This document shows, piece by piece, positions 39,201-49,867 of a DNA stretch of 64,000 nucleotides. Each line of letters starts with the position of its first letter. Within the stretch, counting starts at the first letter, position 1. Origin of the DNA: Capillidium heterosporum. Taxonomy: Eukaryota; Entomophthoromycota; Entomophthoromycetes; Entomophthorales; Capillidiaceae. The translations under genes and the position numbers were made by a program. The notes beneath the pieces were generated by a model that was not told the DNA's origin, searched no databases, and worked only from the letters and a program-made list of their open reading frames with translations. The DNA lies in NCBI GenBank assembly GCA_016630905.1, contig WBMQ01000015.1:372001-436000 (forward strand), given 5' to 3'.

Positions 39201-39887
39201 GATATAAAGATTTGGGATATGTGTCGCTATAAGTACATCCGAACGTTGGCTACCAAGAGCAAGGGAGTTGTCACCATCGCTTGTGATCGATTTAATGGAA
39301 TGATTGCCGCCTGTACAGACTCGACTATAACGATATGGACTGTCAACGGTGGGCTCCTTACGTCTTTACAGCTCCCATCTTCGAGCCCCAAGTTTACCTA
39401 CTGTTTCTACCTCGAGCCTATAAGTGGCGAGTTCCATTTCCATGATACTTGGATCACGGGGCACCAGCGAGGTGTTATCAAATTTTGGCAGTTGCATCCA
39501 CCTACAAAGACTCAAAAGTCCTGGGAGCTTGTCGAAGTGTATTCTTTAACTAAAAAGTCAAACGGCAATAGTAAGGACAGCGATGACGTAGTATCTATAA
39601 GGGTATCCGCCACGCGACAGGTCCTGTACGCTGGTGACCGTAAAGGATTGATATACTCGTGGCAATTCCCTGACACCTCGAGCGATTTACACCGTGTTCA
39701 TGAACCTATATTCAGTCCAGTGTGCTGTGCCTGCGACAACAGCTTGCACTCTTCCGATGGTAAAGTGTTCTGTAGCCCATGCGGTGGTCTCATCTGTCAA
39801 CTTTGTGTTAGGGACAACCCGTTTGCTAAAGTTGGCGAATCGATGTTCATATGTCAACTTTGCCTACAGCATTTCGATTCTATGTAA
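30238..39887 (+). CDS. Giant BEACH-WD40 protein with a C-terminal FYVE-like zinc finger
   Basis: Eighteen exons with 34-47-nt introns join in phase to about 3000 residues. Exon 6 (32377-35633) is the largest. The N-terminal ~2000 residues are helical armadillo-like repeats around a concanavalin-like domain (~875-1015, HSFLLWIQVI, WYHIAIVQSKG, LFINGRPID). A PH-BEACH domain starts near 2060 (RWKLDLTEGPYRMRKR), and the BEACH core (~2310-2590) has FFGDGRNLL, TNFEYLMHLNTLAGRSYND, YPVFPWIL, and FHFGTHYSS. WD40 repeats follow (~2690-2940). Four cysteine pairs (CCAC, CSPC, CQLC, CQLC) close the protein. The family (Bph1, LvsA, WDFY3, LYST) handles vesicle fission/fusion and autophagic or lysosomal traffic. 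The FYVE position matches WDFY3, but the basic RHHCR core is absent. An AATAAA at 39901 is a likely poly(A) signal. Confidence 0.9.
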
Positions 39888-40418
39888 TATTTTAACTTTA
39901 AATAAACTTTCAATTCTTTGTATACCTACGTTTTGGTAATTGTATGTTGGACATTAATACGAATATCTTTAAAGTTTATGTAATCATTCAAGTTAAACAT
40001 ACTTGATATAATCCAAAGCATTGTATAACTTTAGCTTAAATACAAATAGGGTTATAAAAATTATATCTATTCGTTAGATAAAGATTAATTCAGCCTTTAA
40101 TTTGTAATATGATCTATACAGATTAAAGTTTTGGATATTAAAGCTTAAAGTAACATATATTAAGTTGAAAGTTTAAATTGGCACAAATAGTAAAAACTGG
40201 CTTACTTGAATACAAAGTAAAACATTTGTAAAGCACTTACTTTTGTGTATAGATATGAGCTATTCACTGTGGCTTATTTATGCGTGGAAAGCTGAAGGAC
40301 GTACGCTCTTGTATTCACGATCTCAGATAATAGTATTCAAAGTTAAACTCAGGTTGATCTGGCCTATATCAAAGTTGGATAGAAAAGAGTAATAAAAAGC
40401 AATTTATTGGAAACGTGA
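39888..40418. other. Convergent 3' spacer with poly(A) signals
   Basis: AATAAA at 39901-39906 serves the BEACH gene, and its minus-strand counterpart at 40403-40408 serves the Rtc3-like gene. The remainder is AT-rich and empty. Confidence 0.6.
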
Positions 40419-40777
40419 TTAGATCTGCTTAGTTCTCTCGACATTGGAAGATCCAGAACCAATGAGCTCCCCATTCTGTAGGATGTACTTGACGGCATCA
40501 TCATGGTTCGAAATGCTCAGTATGTTACTAAAATAAAAAGGTCAGCTTAAATTTTTTGGTTCATTTACCTTATAGTCGACGAAGCTGCCTTAGAAGCTAG
40601 TCCGGTGTGGGACCCAGTGTCAGAGTCGTAGATATCAAAGGAGCCGACGAATTGAACTAATGGGATGGTAGTATCCTTCTTCCATTTCTTGTAGAGGTCG
40701 ACGTCCTCAATGAAGACGAACAGGTCTTTCTCGTCATTCTTGAAGACTACTTTATTGGCGGTGTTGGATTTGGACAT
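40419..40777 (-). CDS. RTC3: Rtc3-like SBDS N-terminal domain protein
   Basis: Exons 40569-40777 and 40419-40527 across a 41-nt intron give 105 residues (yeast Rtc3/Yhr087w is 111). Motifs shared with the family include VFKNDEKDLFVFIED, the FDIYDSDTGSHTG loop, LASKAASSTI, and VKYILQNGE. The fold is that of the N-terminal domain of the Shwachman-Bodian-Diamond protein (Sdo1), without its other two domains. The yeast homologue is a small stress-induced cytosolic protein of poorly known role, linked to RNA metabolism. A TATA-like CTATAAAT next to an AGGGG core precedes it. The family is secure; function is not known. Confidence 0.82.
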
Positions 40778-40820
40778 ATCGTTGGTTTGATTTATAAAAT
40801 TGAATGAGAGTTGGACGTGG

Positions 40821-40834
40821 CCCCTATTTATAGT
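40821..40834 (-). promoter_or_regulatory. TATA box and AGGGG (STRE-like) element of the Rtc3-like gene
   Basis: On the minus strand CTATAAATAGGGG lies about 45-55 bp upstream of the start codon. AGGGG is the yeast Msn2/4 stress-response core, and yeast RTC3 is stress-induced. Whether this fungus uses the same factor is unknown. Confidence 0.4.
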
Positions 40835-41569
40835 AGTTTTTTGCTGACATCACATTAATAACCCTAGTCAGATGGGATGATGTAACGATCGCTCACCCTG
40901 AAAGTTTAGATTTTGGATTCGTCATGTAGAACCTAAACTGATGTCATTTTTACTAAAGTGCTTCTGGAATATTCTTTGATTGGTAGAAGTTGTTCGTTTG
41001 GAGTCAAAGTAAGTTGGATTGGAGACGTTTGAAAAAGTATAGTTAGTCCACCTAGATATAACTTGCACTTTAAAATATTACGCATCCAAAGAAAGCTGCG
41101 TATTACTTTGGGATGAAGATAGTGGGATTTACTGGTTTACAAACCAAATATAGAAACCCATATCTTTTCGAAATAGCATTCTGTAAATATTAGTTTAGGA
41201 AATTTAATTAGGGACATAAATTGAGCTATGCATTGGCATAAAAACATTCCAAAATGGCTATCCTACCTTCTATGTACACTTGCAATCATATAAATTGTAT
41301 TGTACAATATCAATTTTCATATAATATTTTCATGAAATTATATTAGTAACCTCAACAGCAATTTTAAACTCTTCTCTATATTTTGCTTCTATATATCTAA
41401 AAATTAAAGCAACTATTTATACTAAAAATTTATAATTTGAAGAGCAGTCGAACACATATACTAAGCAATTTAAATTTTGGAAATAGTACATCAAAACAAA
41501 TATATATCTCAAAAATATGTAAAATTTAATGCTCAAAAAGATGCTACAGTTACTTCTCTCCAAATCTAC
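40835..41569. other. AT-rich spacer
   Basis: It lies between the nucleotidase 3' end and the Rtc3-like promoter. No open frame or repeat worth naming. Confidence 0.5.
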
Positions 41570-42996
41570 CTATCCACTTATCCTATTCACCTTTTCATTT
41601 TTACAGCACTGACCCGAAGGGTATAGTAAATTGACTTCATATACCATAGCTCCTAAAGTCCACCCAACATCAACATTATTGACTTCCTGCGAGAAGTTGA
41701 TGGTACGGTCTAGATCCAAATTGTATCCAGAATGCAGCATATTGACAACGTAAGCGGCCATGAAGCAGTAGTTGTTAAAGTCCTTGTCGTCGTTCCACTT
41801 CTTGAACTTCTTGGTGTACTCGTCCAACTTCAAGTTGCTACACACTTCAGTTGCTTTGTTGAGGAGGCACCGTGTCGACTTCTTGCCGTGGCATTTGAAC
41901 CACCGCGCCACTTTGAACATGCCACTGATACCGATTAGCTCCATGGCATCAGGGACTTTGGGCTGATAGACACCATTTATGGCGCAGGATTGGGTTGGAC
42001 AGAAGGGGTCTTTCAACGTCAAGGACTGGGTCTTCAATAAGCAAGCTTCGAAGTCACCGCTACCAGTGAAGTTGTACCCATTGTGAGATACTCCTTGGTA
42101 ACCTTTAACGAAGCAGGGGTCATAGACAGTATTTTCTTGAGCGTATCTATCAAAGGCTGTTGCGTGATAACGGGTCCGCGCTTCGTTGCGTCCGAATCGC
42201 AGGTAGGAGTGGGTATAAACTACTCTAGAAGTGCCGTTCAAGTTGATGGGGAAGGCGTTCTCCATAGGGACTTGAGGCGTCTCGAAAGTGATCTGGCAGG
42301 AGGCACCTCCCATATCCATCATGCCTAAGCTAGGTCGACCTACCTCGCTCAAAACATCATCCAAGTAGTTGATGGCTAACCAACCAAAAACTCCTTCGTA
42401 TTCACCGGGGATGACTTGGACGCCAAATTTCTCATCAAACTTGAAGGGAGATTTTCGGAAGGTATCACGTACCGCTTCCATAACGTTGTGGGCTTGGTTG
42501 CGAGGTAATAGTCGCATACCGGCGGTTGCCTTCAAAAATATAGGCTGTTGACTCGTGCTTGTGGGCGGGTATGAATTCGGTTGCGTTCCCAATAAAATCT
42601 TTGAGGTAGGTAGGTACATCGTAAGGTGCGACTTCGGCCAACCCACCTAACTTTTTTATCTTGAACTGCTTTCCCTTCCAAGGACCTGACTTGCGAAACG
42701 ATGGCTTTATATAAGGTGAATGTAAACAATTTTTTGGATCTTCCCACTCGTAGATGAAAATTCGACTATCAAATATTTAAAAAAAGTTTCACAAAATAAA
42801 CTTACGTTCCAGTGGAGCCGGCATCCATAATTATACCGTAGTTGATGTTATCCAAGAACCTGACATCTCTGTTGAGGTTGGAGTTGTAGCTGGAGGCATA
42901 GCTGTCGATATCATTACCAGTTTGCGCTATCTTGTTGTTGAGGATGGTAGTTGCCTTGGCTAGTAAGTCTACAGCGGTAAATAATCCTTGACGCAT
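41570..42996 (-). CDS. GDA1/CD39-family nucleoside di/triphosphatase with one frame break
   Basis: Exons 42806-42996 and 41570-42765 are joined by a 40-nt intron to give about 461 residues. All five apyrase conserved regions are visible: DAGSTGTR (across the splice), FLKATAGMRLL, EYEGVFGWLAINYL, MMDMGGASCQITFE and VDVGWTLGAM. The region after ACR4 is cysteine-rich with several pairs, as in lumenal or extracellular members. Yeast Gda1 and Ynd1 hydrolyse GDP/UDP in the Golgi to drive sugar-nucleotide exchange. The start at 42996 gives no clear signal or membrane segment, which is odd; an upstream exon may be missing. Just before ACR2 one base (42545) is surplus, with the two frames joining without loss. 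It lies near no splice site. Confidence 0.84.
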
Positions 42997-44288
42997 CCCT
43001 TAAATATATGTTCTACTTGGAGGTTTGTAATACGGCTTTAACTCTTAGCTCTTTATTCTAAATCTATATCTAAACTCGGTCAACTTCTAATAGTTTGAGT
43101 TGGAAGGTAAAGGAGCTTGAGCTGGTTTAAATATGTATGAAGTTTACTATGAATGCCAACTTTTGTATAGGAAAAGTACTTTGACGAGCCTAATCAAATA
43201 ATTTTTCTGCAAAAGTTAACGTGCAACATTTCTTGTAAACATTTGGTTCCGTTAACTTAATGGACTTAAACCCTTTTAGACCCTTTGCTTTCTGTAGCAA
43301 GGCGCAATTAAGTAATTGTGAGAAGTTGTATCCAATTATATGACTTCATTTAATTTTTCATGAGAGGAATGATATAATATCATATGATCGTTATAAACCA
43401 CAACTTTAGAAGAGGCCGTGGAGCTATGGCTTAAACTGAGATATTTAAAGGAAACCGAAAACTGGTTAGTTGGAAGCGTACATACCTATTAAACGGTTGT
43501 TATCAAACCCACTCCCAAGTTGGTGATGTTGATAATAATTTCAATAGATGTTTGGGCTCAGTTCTTGAAATTTTTTTCGATCCCCCCACATTTTAATTGC
43601 AAGTTTTAGTTTTCAGTATACTTCCGGTTCAGGATATTGAAAGTATACCTAACGGAGTATTAACTACTTGCTAAAGGAGAGGTATCCGACTCCTTTCATT
43701 TGTTTATACGGATTGTAATGTTGAATGTATATAAGTTGTGGGTTGTCACAACTGACCGAACTTATTGTAAACTTTAAATACATTTGCCACCACTAAAGTT
43801 ACATATATGGGACCCAAATACGTGTAGGGCAGTGAAGGTATCATAGTACATATAAGATGTCGGAGGAATAGCACATTTAATGGCATTATTAGTATTCATA
43901 CATAATCAAAAGGTAACAAAAATATTGAGCCTTTATGGTGTACATAATAAACAAAATGCCTAACTGCGAGAATCTTTCTATATGGTTTGATGCCTATAGT
44001 TTATATATTTTCAAAAACATATCTATAATTTACAGTAGGTAATGAAAATGTCATTTTCAACATTGACTAGTTTTCCATCTACCTTCTTTAAACAGCTAGA
44101 AAACAACATACTTTTACTATGTAAGTTATTGTTGGATCAAATAGATTATTTTCTATTACCATACTAAACTACATCCTTTATGATTAGAAATAACACTATT
44201 TAAATTTGTACAACCAAATAAACCTCATATAAATGTATGCCTATTACAGGCACTCAATACTTCAGCATCACGCAAAGGAAAAGAACAT
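42997..44288. other. 1.3-kb AT-rich spacer
   Basis: It holds the 5' flank of the nucleotidase and the 3' flank of TPT1. A 7-bp hairpin (AAAGGAG/CTCCTTT) at 43673-43696 is the only structure noticed. Confidence 0.5.
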
Positions 44289-45199
44289 TTAAAACAGGAT
44301 TGAACATAGAAAATAAAGTTCTAAGCTTTTATTACTTTTTGCATCTACCACCTTCAAAAAGTATTTACTTGGCAATCGGGTATCTACTCCCTTAGTCAAA
44401 ACGACTTTATTCGGGCTGGTAAAGAACTCAATTCCATCTTCATAGACACCATTAGAACAAATAATAATAATACATACCTTCTAAAGCTTTACCAACGTCA
44501 ACATAAATGTAAACTTCACTTGATTTACGCATTCCTATTAATCAAAAATAGTAAGCTAAACTGGTAAGTTGTTAACTAACCGCTTATAACTCCTTCTGAG
44601 CTGGGAAGTCCGATGGCAAAGTGCATAAACTGTCGGTTCATACAACTTAGGTACCCACTAGATTCTTTTAATGTTGGTTGGTTTTTTGTTTGAAATAGTT
44701 ACTTATTAGTTGCCAATTTGCTAGGCTAGTCCCATGGATAACATCTTGGATATCAGCATTCAAAACTAAAGGTGTCAAATTGGCATCTTCAATCTATAGG
44801 AATAGAGAAAGTAATTAAACAGTTAAACTATGTATAGGTTGATTTATGTAGCAAAGTATAGTAAAAAATAAACTTACATAAAACGAATGTCCTTGATTAG
44901 CTCTTATCCATTCTTCGCCATCTTCATTTATTATTGCGAATCTTACTTTGTTATCGGACTCAACAACCTTATATATCTCCGCTATCGTATACTTTTTAAA
45001 ATTAACTAAACTTAGCTACTCAAATGTTAGCTTATAAAAAACCATATTGATGCCTTACTAGATCACTTATCCTACAACTACCATCGATCTTACTTTCGAT
45101 TTTCTCCTTATACTTTAACGTTCCAAGCTCATGTCTTAAAAATTTACTGAGCTGATGGCTCAAGCGAAACGTTCCACGATCGGATTTTGGCTGACTCAT
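44289..45199 (-). CDS. TPT1: tRNA 2'-phosphotransferase Tpt1
   Basis: Six exons (45059-45199, 44878-44991, 44703-44793, 44581-44664, 44478-44534, 44289-44437) with introns of 38-84 nt give 211 residues; yeast Tpt1 is 230. The family motifs occur in order: LSKFLRHELG, DGSCRISDL, IRANQGHS, DVIHGTS, HFAIGLPSSEGVISGMR, and DGIEFFTSPNKVVLT. Tpt1 removes the 2'-phosphate left at the splice junction by the fungal tRNA ligase, transferring it to NAD+. It implies that spliced tRNAs in this organism go through the healing-and-sealing ligase route. The conserved Arg-His pair in LRHE and Arg in IRAN are among the catalytic residues. No membrane or signal segment. The next gene upstream, ZNG1, is in tandem 214 bp away. 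Confidence 0.9.
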
Positions 45200-45413
45200 T
45201 TGAATTTTCTTGTAAGTTTATGAGAAAGGAGTAGCAATTCACAAACTTTGCTTTTTATATGGAAGCTCTTTGGAATTTGATTTAAAGCGTAGTCAGTTTT
45301 ATATAAAGCGATATTAAATGGATTTTTAAAGTGATATAAGGGATAAAAAGAAATGTGAGTCGAGGCCTACAAGTAAGCTTACATAACATCGCTCAAGCCT
45401 CTACTTTATTGAA

Positions 45414-46821
45414 CTACAGACAAGACAACTTGAAATCGTTGTATATAGCATCGTAGTCTAAACCTCTACCGATAAGTACGAGTTTGGATATTGTCTGATT
45501 GACTTCCTTTTTGAGGGGCGTAATTTCATATAGCTCCTGGACCGCCTGCAGCATGTACGCTTGGTCATTATCCAAAATCAATCCTTTACCACGTAACACC
45601 TCCACCGATGTTCCAGAAACTTGGCGCTCCCAGAGTAACGTCTGCAACCAAGTCTCCACTTTTTCAATGGGTACATTGGTGTCCCACTCAATACATATAG
45701 TTTTGACGATCTTTGATTCTAGTTAATACTAAAGTGGATGTAGTAGTTTACCTGTGAAGGGGTAGTGGCATGAGTTCCTGGAGAAACAGGTCAAGTCGCT
45801 AGGTGGTAATGCACCAGTAAGCTTGAATATCTAAAATAAAATCCAAATCAACACTAGTAAATTTAGTTAATAATATATATATTAGATAATACTTGGAATG
45901 ATTCGTATACTTTATCGAGGCAGTTGCATTGAGCGTTCTAAAATATTTTGTTAGAAAAATTCGAAAAATAAATACTTTATTCTAGCTTCGAGCTCACTGA
46001 TCGTTTGCTTATCAACTAAATCTTGCTTGTTAACCAGTATTCTATCTGCAGCGGCAATTTGTCTTTTAGGTAGCAATTAGTAAATTAATAATCCTTTCGA
46101 AAAACAAAAAAGCCTACCTTATAGCTTCATTGATAGATCCGTCTTCTCTCTTCTCTTCAATGTACTATAGGGGTAGCCTATTTTAATAAAATTCTTGAAA
46201 GCTATATTTTCAATGTACTTACTTTTAAACCGTACTTTGCATCTACTAAAGTTATTACCCCATCAAGATACACTTTCGCTTCGAGTTGATCGTCTAACCA
46301 GAACATCCCTATAATAGGTTTAGGATCAGCTAAGCCAGTCGTCTCTAGCATAACGTAGTCAAAACGGTTTTGGTGGGCGTTCTTCTCTAGAAGATTCTCT
46401 ATAGCTTTTACACCAGCATCCCTGAAAAATATAAAAGCAATTAGCTATTAAAAATTCAAAAGGAAACCTATTACTTTACACTGCAGCACAGGCATCCATT
46501 TTTTAATTCCAGCCATTCTTCAACCATCTCGTTATCGTCATTTACTACGTTCAAAGCCTTTCTCTCAATGCCACTGCCTAAGTACGAAATTATGTTAACC
46601 TAAATGCTACAAGATTACTTACTATCACCAAATTCGTTAAGGATAACCGCTATACGTTTGTTATGCTCTGCAGTCAAGATGTACTGTAGCAACGTGGTCT
46701 TTCCAGATCCTAAATACCCAGTGATTAAAGTTATAGGTACTTTGCTGCTATCGTCGTCAACTTCAACCTTTGTCGTAACTTCTTCAATTAAATCTATTAA
46801 CTCGGGTGCCTCTTCCATCAT
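45414..46821 (-). CDS. ZNG1: Zinc-regulated GTPase metalloprotein activator (COG0523/CobW type)
   Basis: Eight exons (46623-46821, 46475-46577, 46223-46421, 46118-46164, 45976-46062, 45893-45937, 45752-45830, 45414-45718) give about 354 residues. The G domain has the P-loop GYLGSGKTT, the zinc motif GCLCC, the LETTGLADP switch and the VNKQDL base-recognition motif. The C-terminal CobW domain includes [18 protein letters not shown] and LVLIGRGLD. Zng1 hands zinc to methionine aminopeptidase 1 at low zinc. Its N-terminal CPELVP motif is replaced by APELID, so the METAP-contact cysteine is missing. The fifth intron (45938-45975) is out by one base if spliced GT-AG, yet exons on both sides align to the family, so the splice or the sequence there is unusual. 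Confidence 0.85.
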
Positions 46822-47801
46822 ATTACACGGTTTTTAAAGTTATAATTGACAATTTTGGTAATGAATGAAGTGTACGTCAATTGATTTGATTTTGAAAAAC
46901 TTGAAATTGTTAGTATGAAATCATTACATTCGAAAAGTAAAGTAGAATTCAAAGCTTCATCAACCTATTTAGGAGAATAAATGGATTTCGTTGGACAATT
47001 TCATCCAATTGGAATTTAGTTATTAGTGTTTACTCATCCTACACTATTTTTCTTTATATACTAAACCTTTGGACAAACTTAAAGCACTTTTGATTTTTGG
47101 AGGCATTTCTTCAAGTACCTTAAAGATATAAAAGAATAAAAATGTTTTATGAATAAACGTCAAATCGAATTCAAAGCTTTGTAAAAATTTTGCTTGAAGC
47201 AGAGCTGAAGAAATATGATCTATACTTCAGATAAGAACTATGTTTGCTCAAGCATTTGGTATAGATTGTATAGCTGCTATAGCTTCAAAGCTATCAAGCC
47301 TAGCTTGAAACTAATGAGGGTTGTAAAAGCATCTGAAGGCTGACAATGTTCAGATAAATCCAGTTTAAAATGCTAACATATATTCAGAATATCTATTAGA
47401 CTTTCATACTTACAAAGGTATTTACATCCTTTTCCCAACATACATTAACAACTGACCTGAAAGTCTTCATTTTTTTAGAGTACATCCTTTGAGATAATTG
47501 CCTATACAAGATGAATGCTCTTTTCATTACTAGTCACATACTCGGCTTCATCAACGACGTTTCTTAGTTATCTGCCCAATTCTATCAATATTTGAAAAGT
47601 TTATAGACAATAATTAATATGCTGGCATCACTTATATATAATTTCAGTAAAGTTATATAAATATCAAACCATTCCAAATTACTCTATCCCACTATGTAAC
47701 ATCAATAATTCATTAGTTATAAATTAAAACACTACTATATAAACAAATCAAAAATAAATAAACTTTAATAGCAGTAGCCCACCTTTAATGTGAACAGTAA
47801 A
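46822..47801. other. AT-rich spacer
   Basis: Between the tandem ZNG1 and ribosomal protein genes; likely holds the ZNG1 promoter and the uS8 3' end. Nothing else recognised. Confidence 0.5.
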
Positions 47802-48378
47802 TTAGTAGAAGTAGCCAAGGATCTTGCCACCAGTGTGCTTACGACGGGCAGCTTCGTGGTCAATGATACCGGCCGAGGTGGTGAAGACCAAGTAACCAAC
47901 GGAACGAGAGGGCAATAAGTCAGTAACCCACTGTTCGATCTCGTTGACAGCGATGTTGAAACGGGGGGAGATGACACCGCACTTGTTCAAACGACCGTTG
48001 AGCTGGATGATCAACTTGCCGGAACGGTGGTCGTCGACCTGCTCGATCTCATCAATGTAGCCTAAGGAACAATTAGTTTCCATTTATGTATGTTTATCTA
48101 AATCATAAAACTTATGGAAAAGCCGAAGCTAAAGAAAATGAAGAGTGATAAAAAGTTAATCTACCACGATCTTATAAGAGACTGCCCATTTGATAGGACA
48201 GCGACTAGTTATATCGTGGTGTAAAGTATATGTAGTAAAGACACATACCGTGACGCTGCATGACAGCCAAGAACTGCAGGATGACCTTGGAGGAAGGACG
48301 GACAAGAACTTGACGCTTTCCTTTCTTTTCAGCGTTGCTGATGGATTTGAGGCAGTCGTGGAGGACGGAAATTCTCAT
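47802..48378 (-). CDS. RPS22: 40S ribosomal protein uS8 (RPS22/RPS15A)
   Basis: Exons 48249-48378 and 47802-48061 encode 129 residues; animal and yeast uS8 have 130. Strong landmarks are [44 protein letters not shown] and the C-terminal [20 protein letters not shown]. The protein binds the central domain of 18S rRNA in the small subunit. The start gives MRIS rather than MVRIS, which is within the family's range. The single 187-nt intron is by far the longest in the window and contains a structured hairpin. Coding sequence is GC-richer than its flanks, as expected for a highly expressed gene. Confidence 0.93.
48062..48248 (-). other. Long, structured intron of the uS8 gene
   Basis: 187 nt, against a typical 33-60 nt elsewhere. 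It starts GTATGT and ends CCTTAG. In the transcript sense bases 48164-48219 fold into a stem of CCACGAT with ATCGTGG, then ATAA with TTAT across a small bulge, then CTGTCC with GGGCAG enclosing an 8-nt loop. One inner pair is G-U only in the transcribed orientation, pointing to RNA rather than DNA. No C/D or H/ACA snoRNA boxes are evident. Confidence 0.65.
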
Positions 48379-49867
48379 TTTGGCAAGTTTAACTACAAAA
48401 GTTTTAGTGATGCGACGTAGTTGAGTGTCGTAAAAATAAACGATTCAACAAGCCGTGTCCTTGAAAAAGCTTTGCAACTTAGTCAAGGAACAGTTACCCA
48501 AGAGTGTTATAAATGTATAATTCATTGGGTAAATCATAAAACTCGGTCGATGAAAACAAACATAATAGCTACCTAAAGTACAATAAACTGTAGAAAGAGA
48601 AGAGTTGTTGGTTTGGAGACTTTCGTTTATATTTCTTGAATACCCTTGAAAAGATTTGGGATTTTGAAATGGACCAATTGGATGAGTAGATTGGGAACAA
48701 AATTTTTGCAAACTTGAATTTTTCGATTTCAAAACTTTTTATTGGACCTAGTGTTCCTTCCGTAGATACCAGCAACTAGTAAATAATGTATACTTGGTAT
48801 AGTGCTTGCACTCTGTACCAATTACTTCAAGTCAAAGGTACTTTCTATTGGAAAGACTCGATATATTTGTTGATAAGTTACAGGCCTGTAAATGAAAAGT
48901 TGTTGGGTTGCAATTTTAGAATCGTTGAAAATTTACAATCTAAACTAGAATAGTTGGTGCAAAAGCTATAACATAAAGTTATATACTACTGCAAACGCAT
49001 AGAAAATATGTTATACTGAAAATTTTGATGGTATAGATAAACCTTCTTCTAATTGTAGAGCTTAACTATTTATTGCTAAATAGTTAGGAAATTTAAAGAA
49101 TACAATTATCGTACTTATGAGTACTTTGCAGTTTATACTTCTACTGCTAGCTATCCTACTATATTATCGATGATACGTTTAAAACCATATATCAAAATTA
49201 ATACTTAGTATTATAGTAAACAGTTATCCTATTCCATATAGATTGTTTTTATTTAAAAGACACATAGTTTTCTTTACTAAATCTTAGGTATCCTTTAATA
49301 AAGCCATATTTCCTAAACGTCCATCAACTACTATACATTGTTAAGTAAACAACTACCTTTAACACCATTAATTTGCCAACTATAAAGTATAGTGATATTT
49401 CTATAAATATATCTTTGATCGATCGACACCTCTCAAGCAATCTAAAGGCAGAAATAGAAATGATGTAGCCGATTTGCCTACATTACGATAAGCAATAGCT
49501 TACAAATCTTCAGGTGTCAAAATATATGCATTATTCTATTTCTATAAGTACAGTTGAGATTTGGGATACTAGATAAATTGATTAAACTTAAACCACTTTT
49601 TCCTAGAAAATTATATCGAGTTGAAAACATAACTTTGTAACATATAAAGTTGTAATTTAAAAATGATTACTTACTCTAGCCACTGAAACAGATTTAGTTG
49701 GGATCAATATTTTAAAAGCACAATTGGATCATAGGTTCAAAATTATTGATGGCAATCGGTTGTTCCATAAAGCAGCAAACAAACTATAAAGAATGAAAAC
49801 TCGTACAACACGAGATGAAAAGCTGTATATTGTGAACTAATCTAATTCCTGTGTTAAAAAAATACCC
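48379..49867. other. 1.5-kb AT-rich spacer
   Basis: Holds the uS8 promoter and the RTF1 3' flank. Minus-strand frames at 48445-48775 are short and motif-free. No RNA gene seen. Confidence 0.5.

Noticed and set aside
43673-43696. Short hairpin AAAGGAG/CTCCTTT
   Set aside because: Seven base pairs in AT-rich sequence is expected by chance, and fungal genes do not use such terminators.
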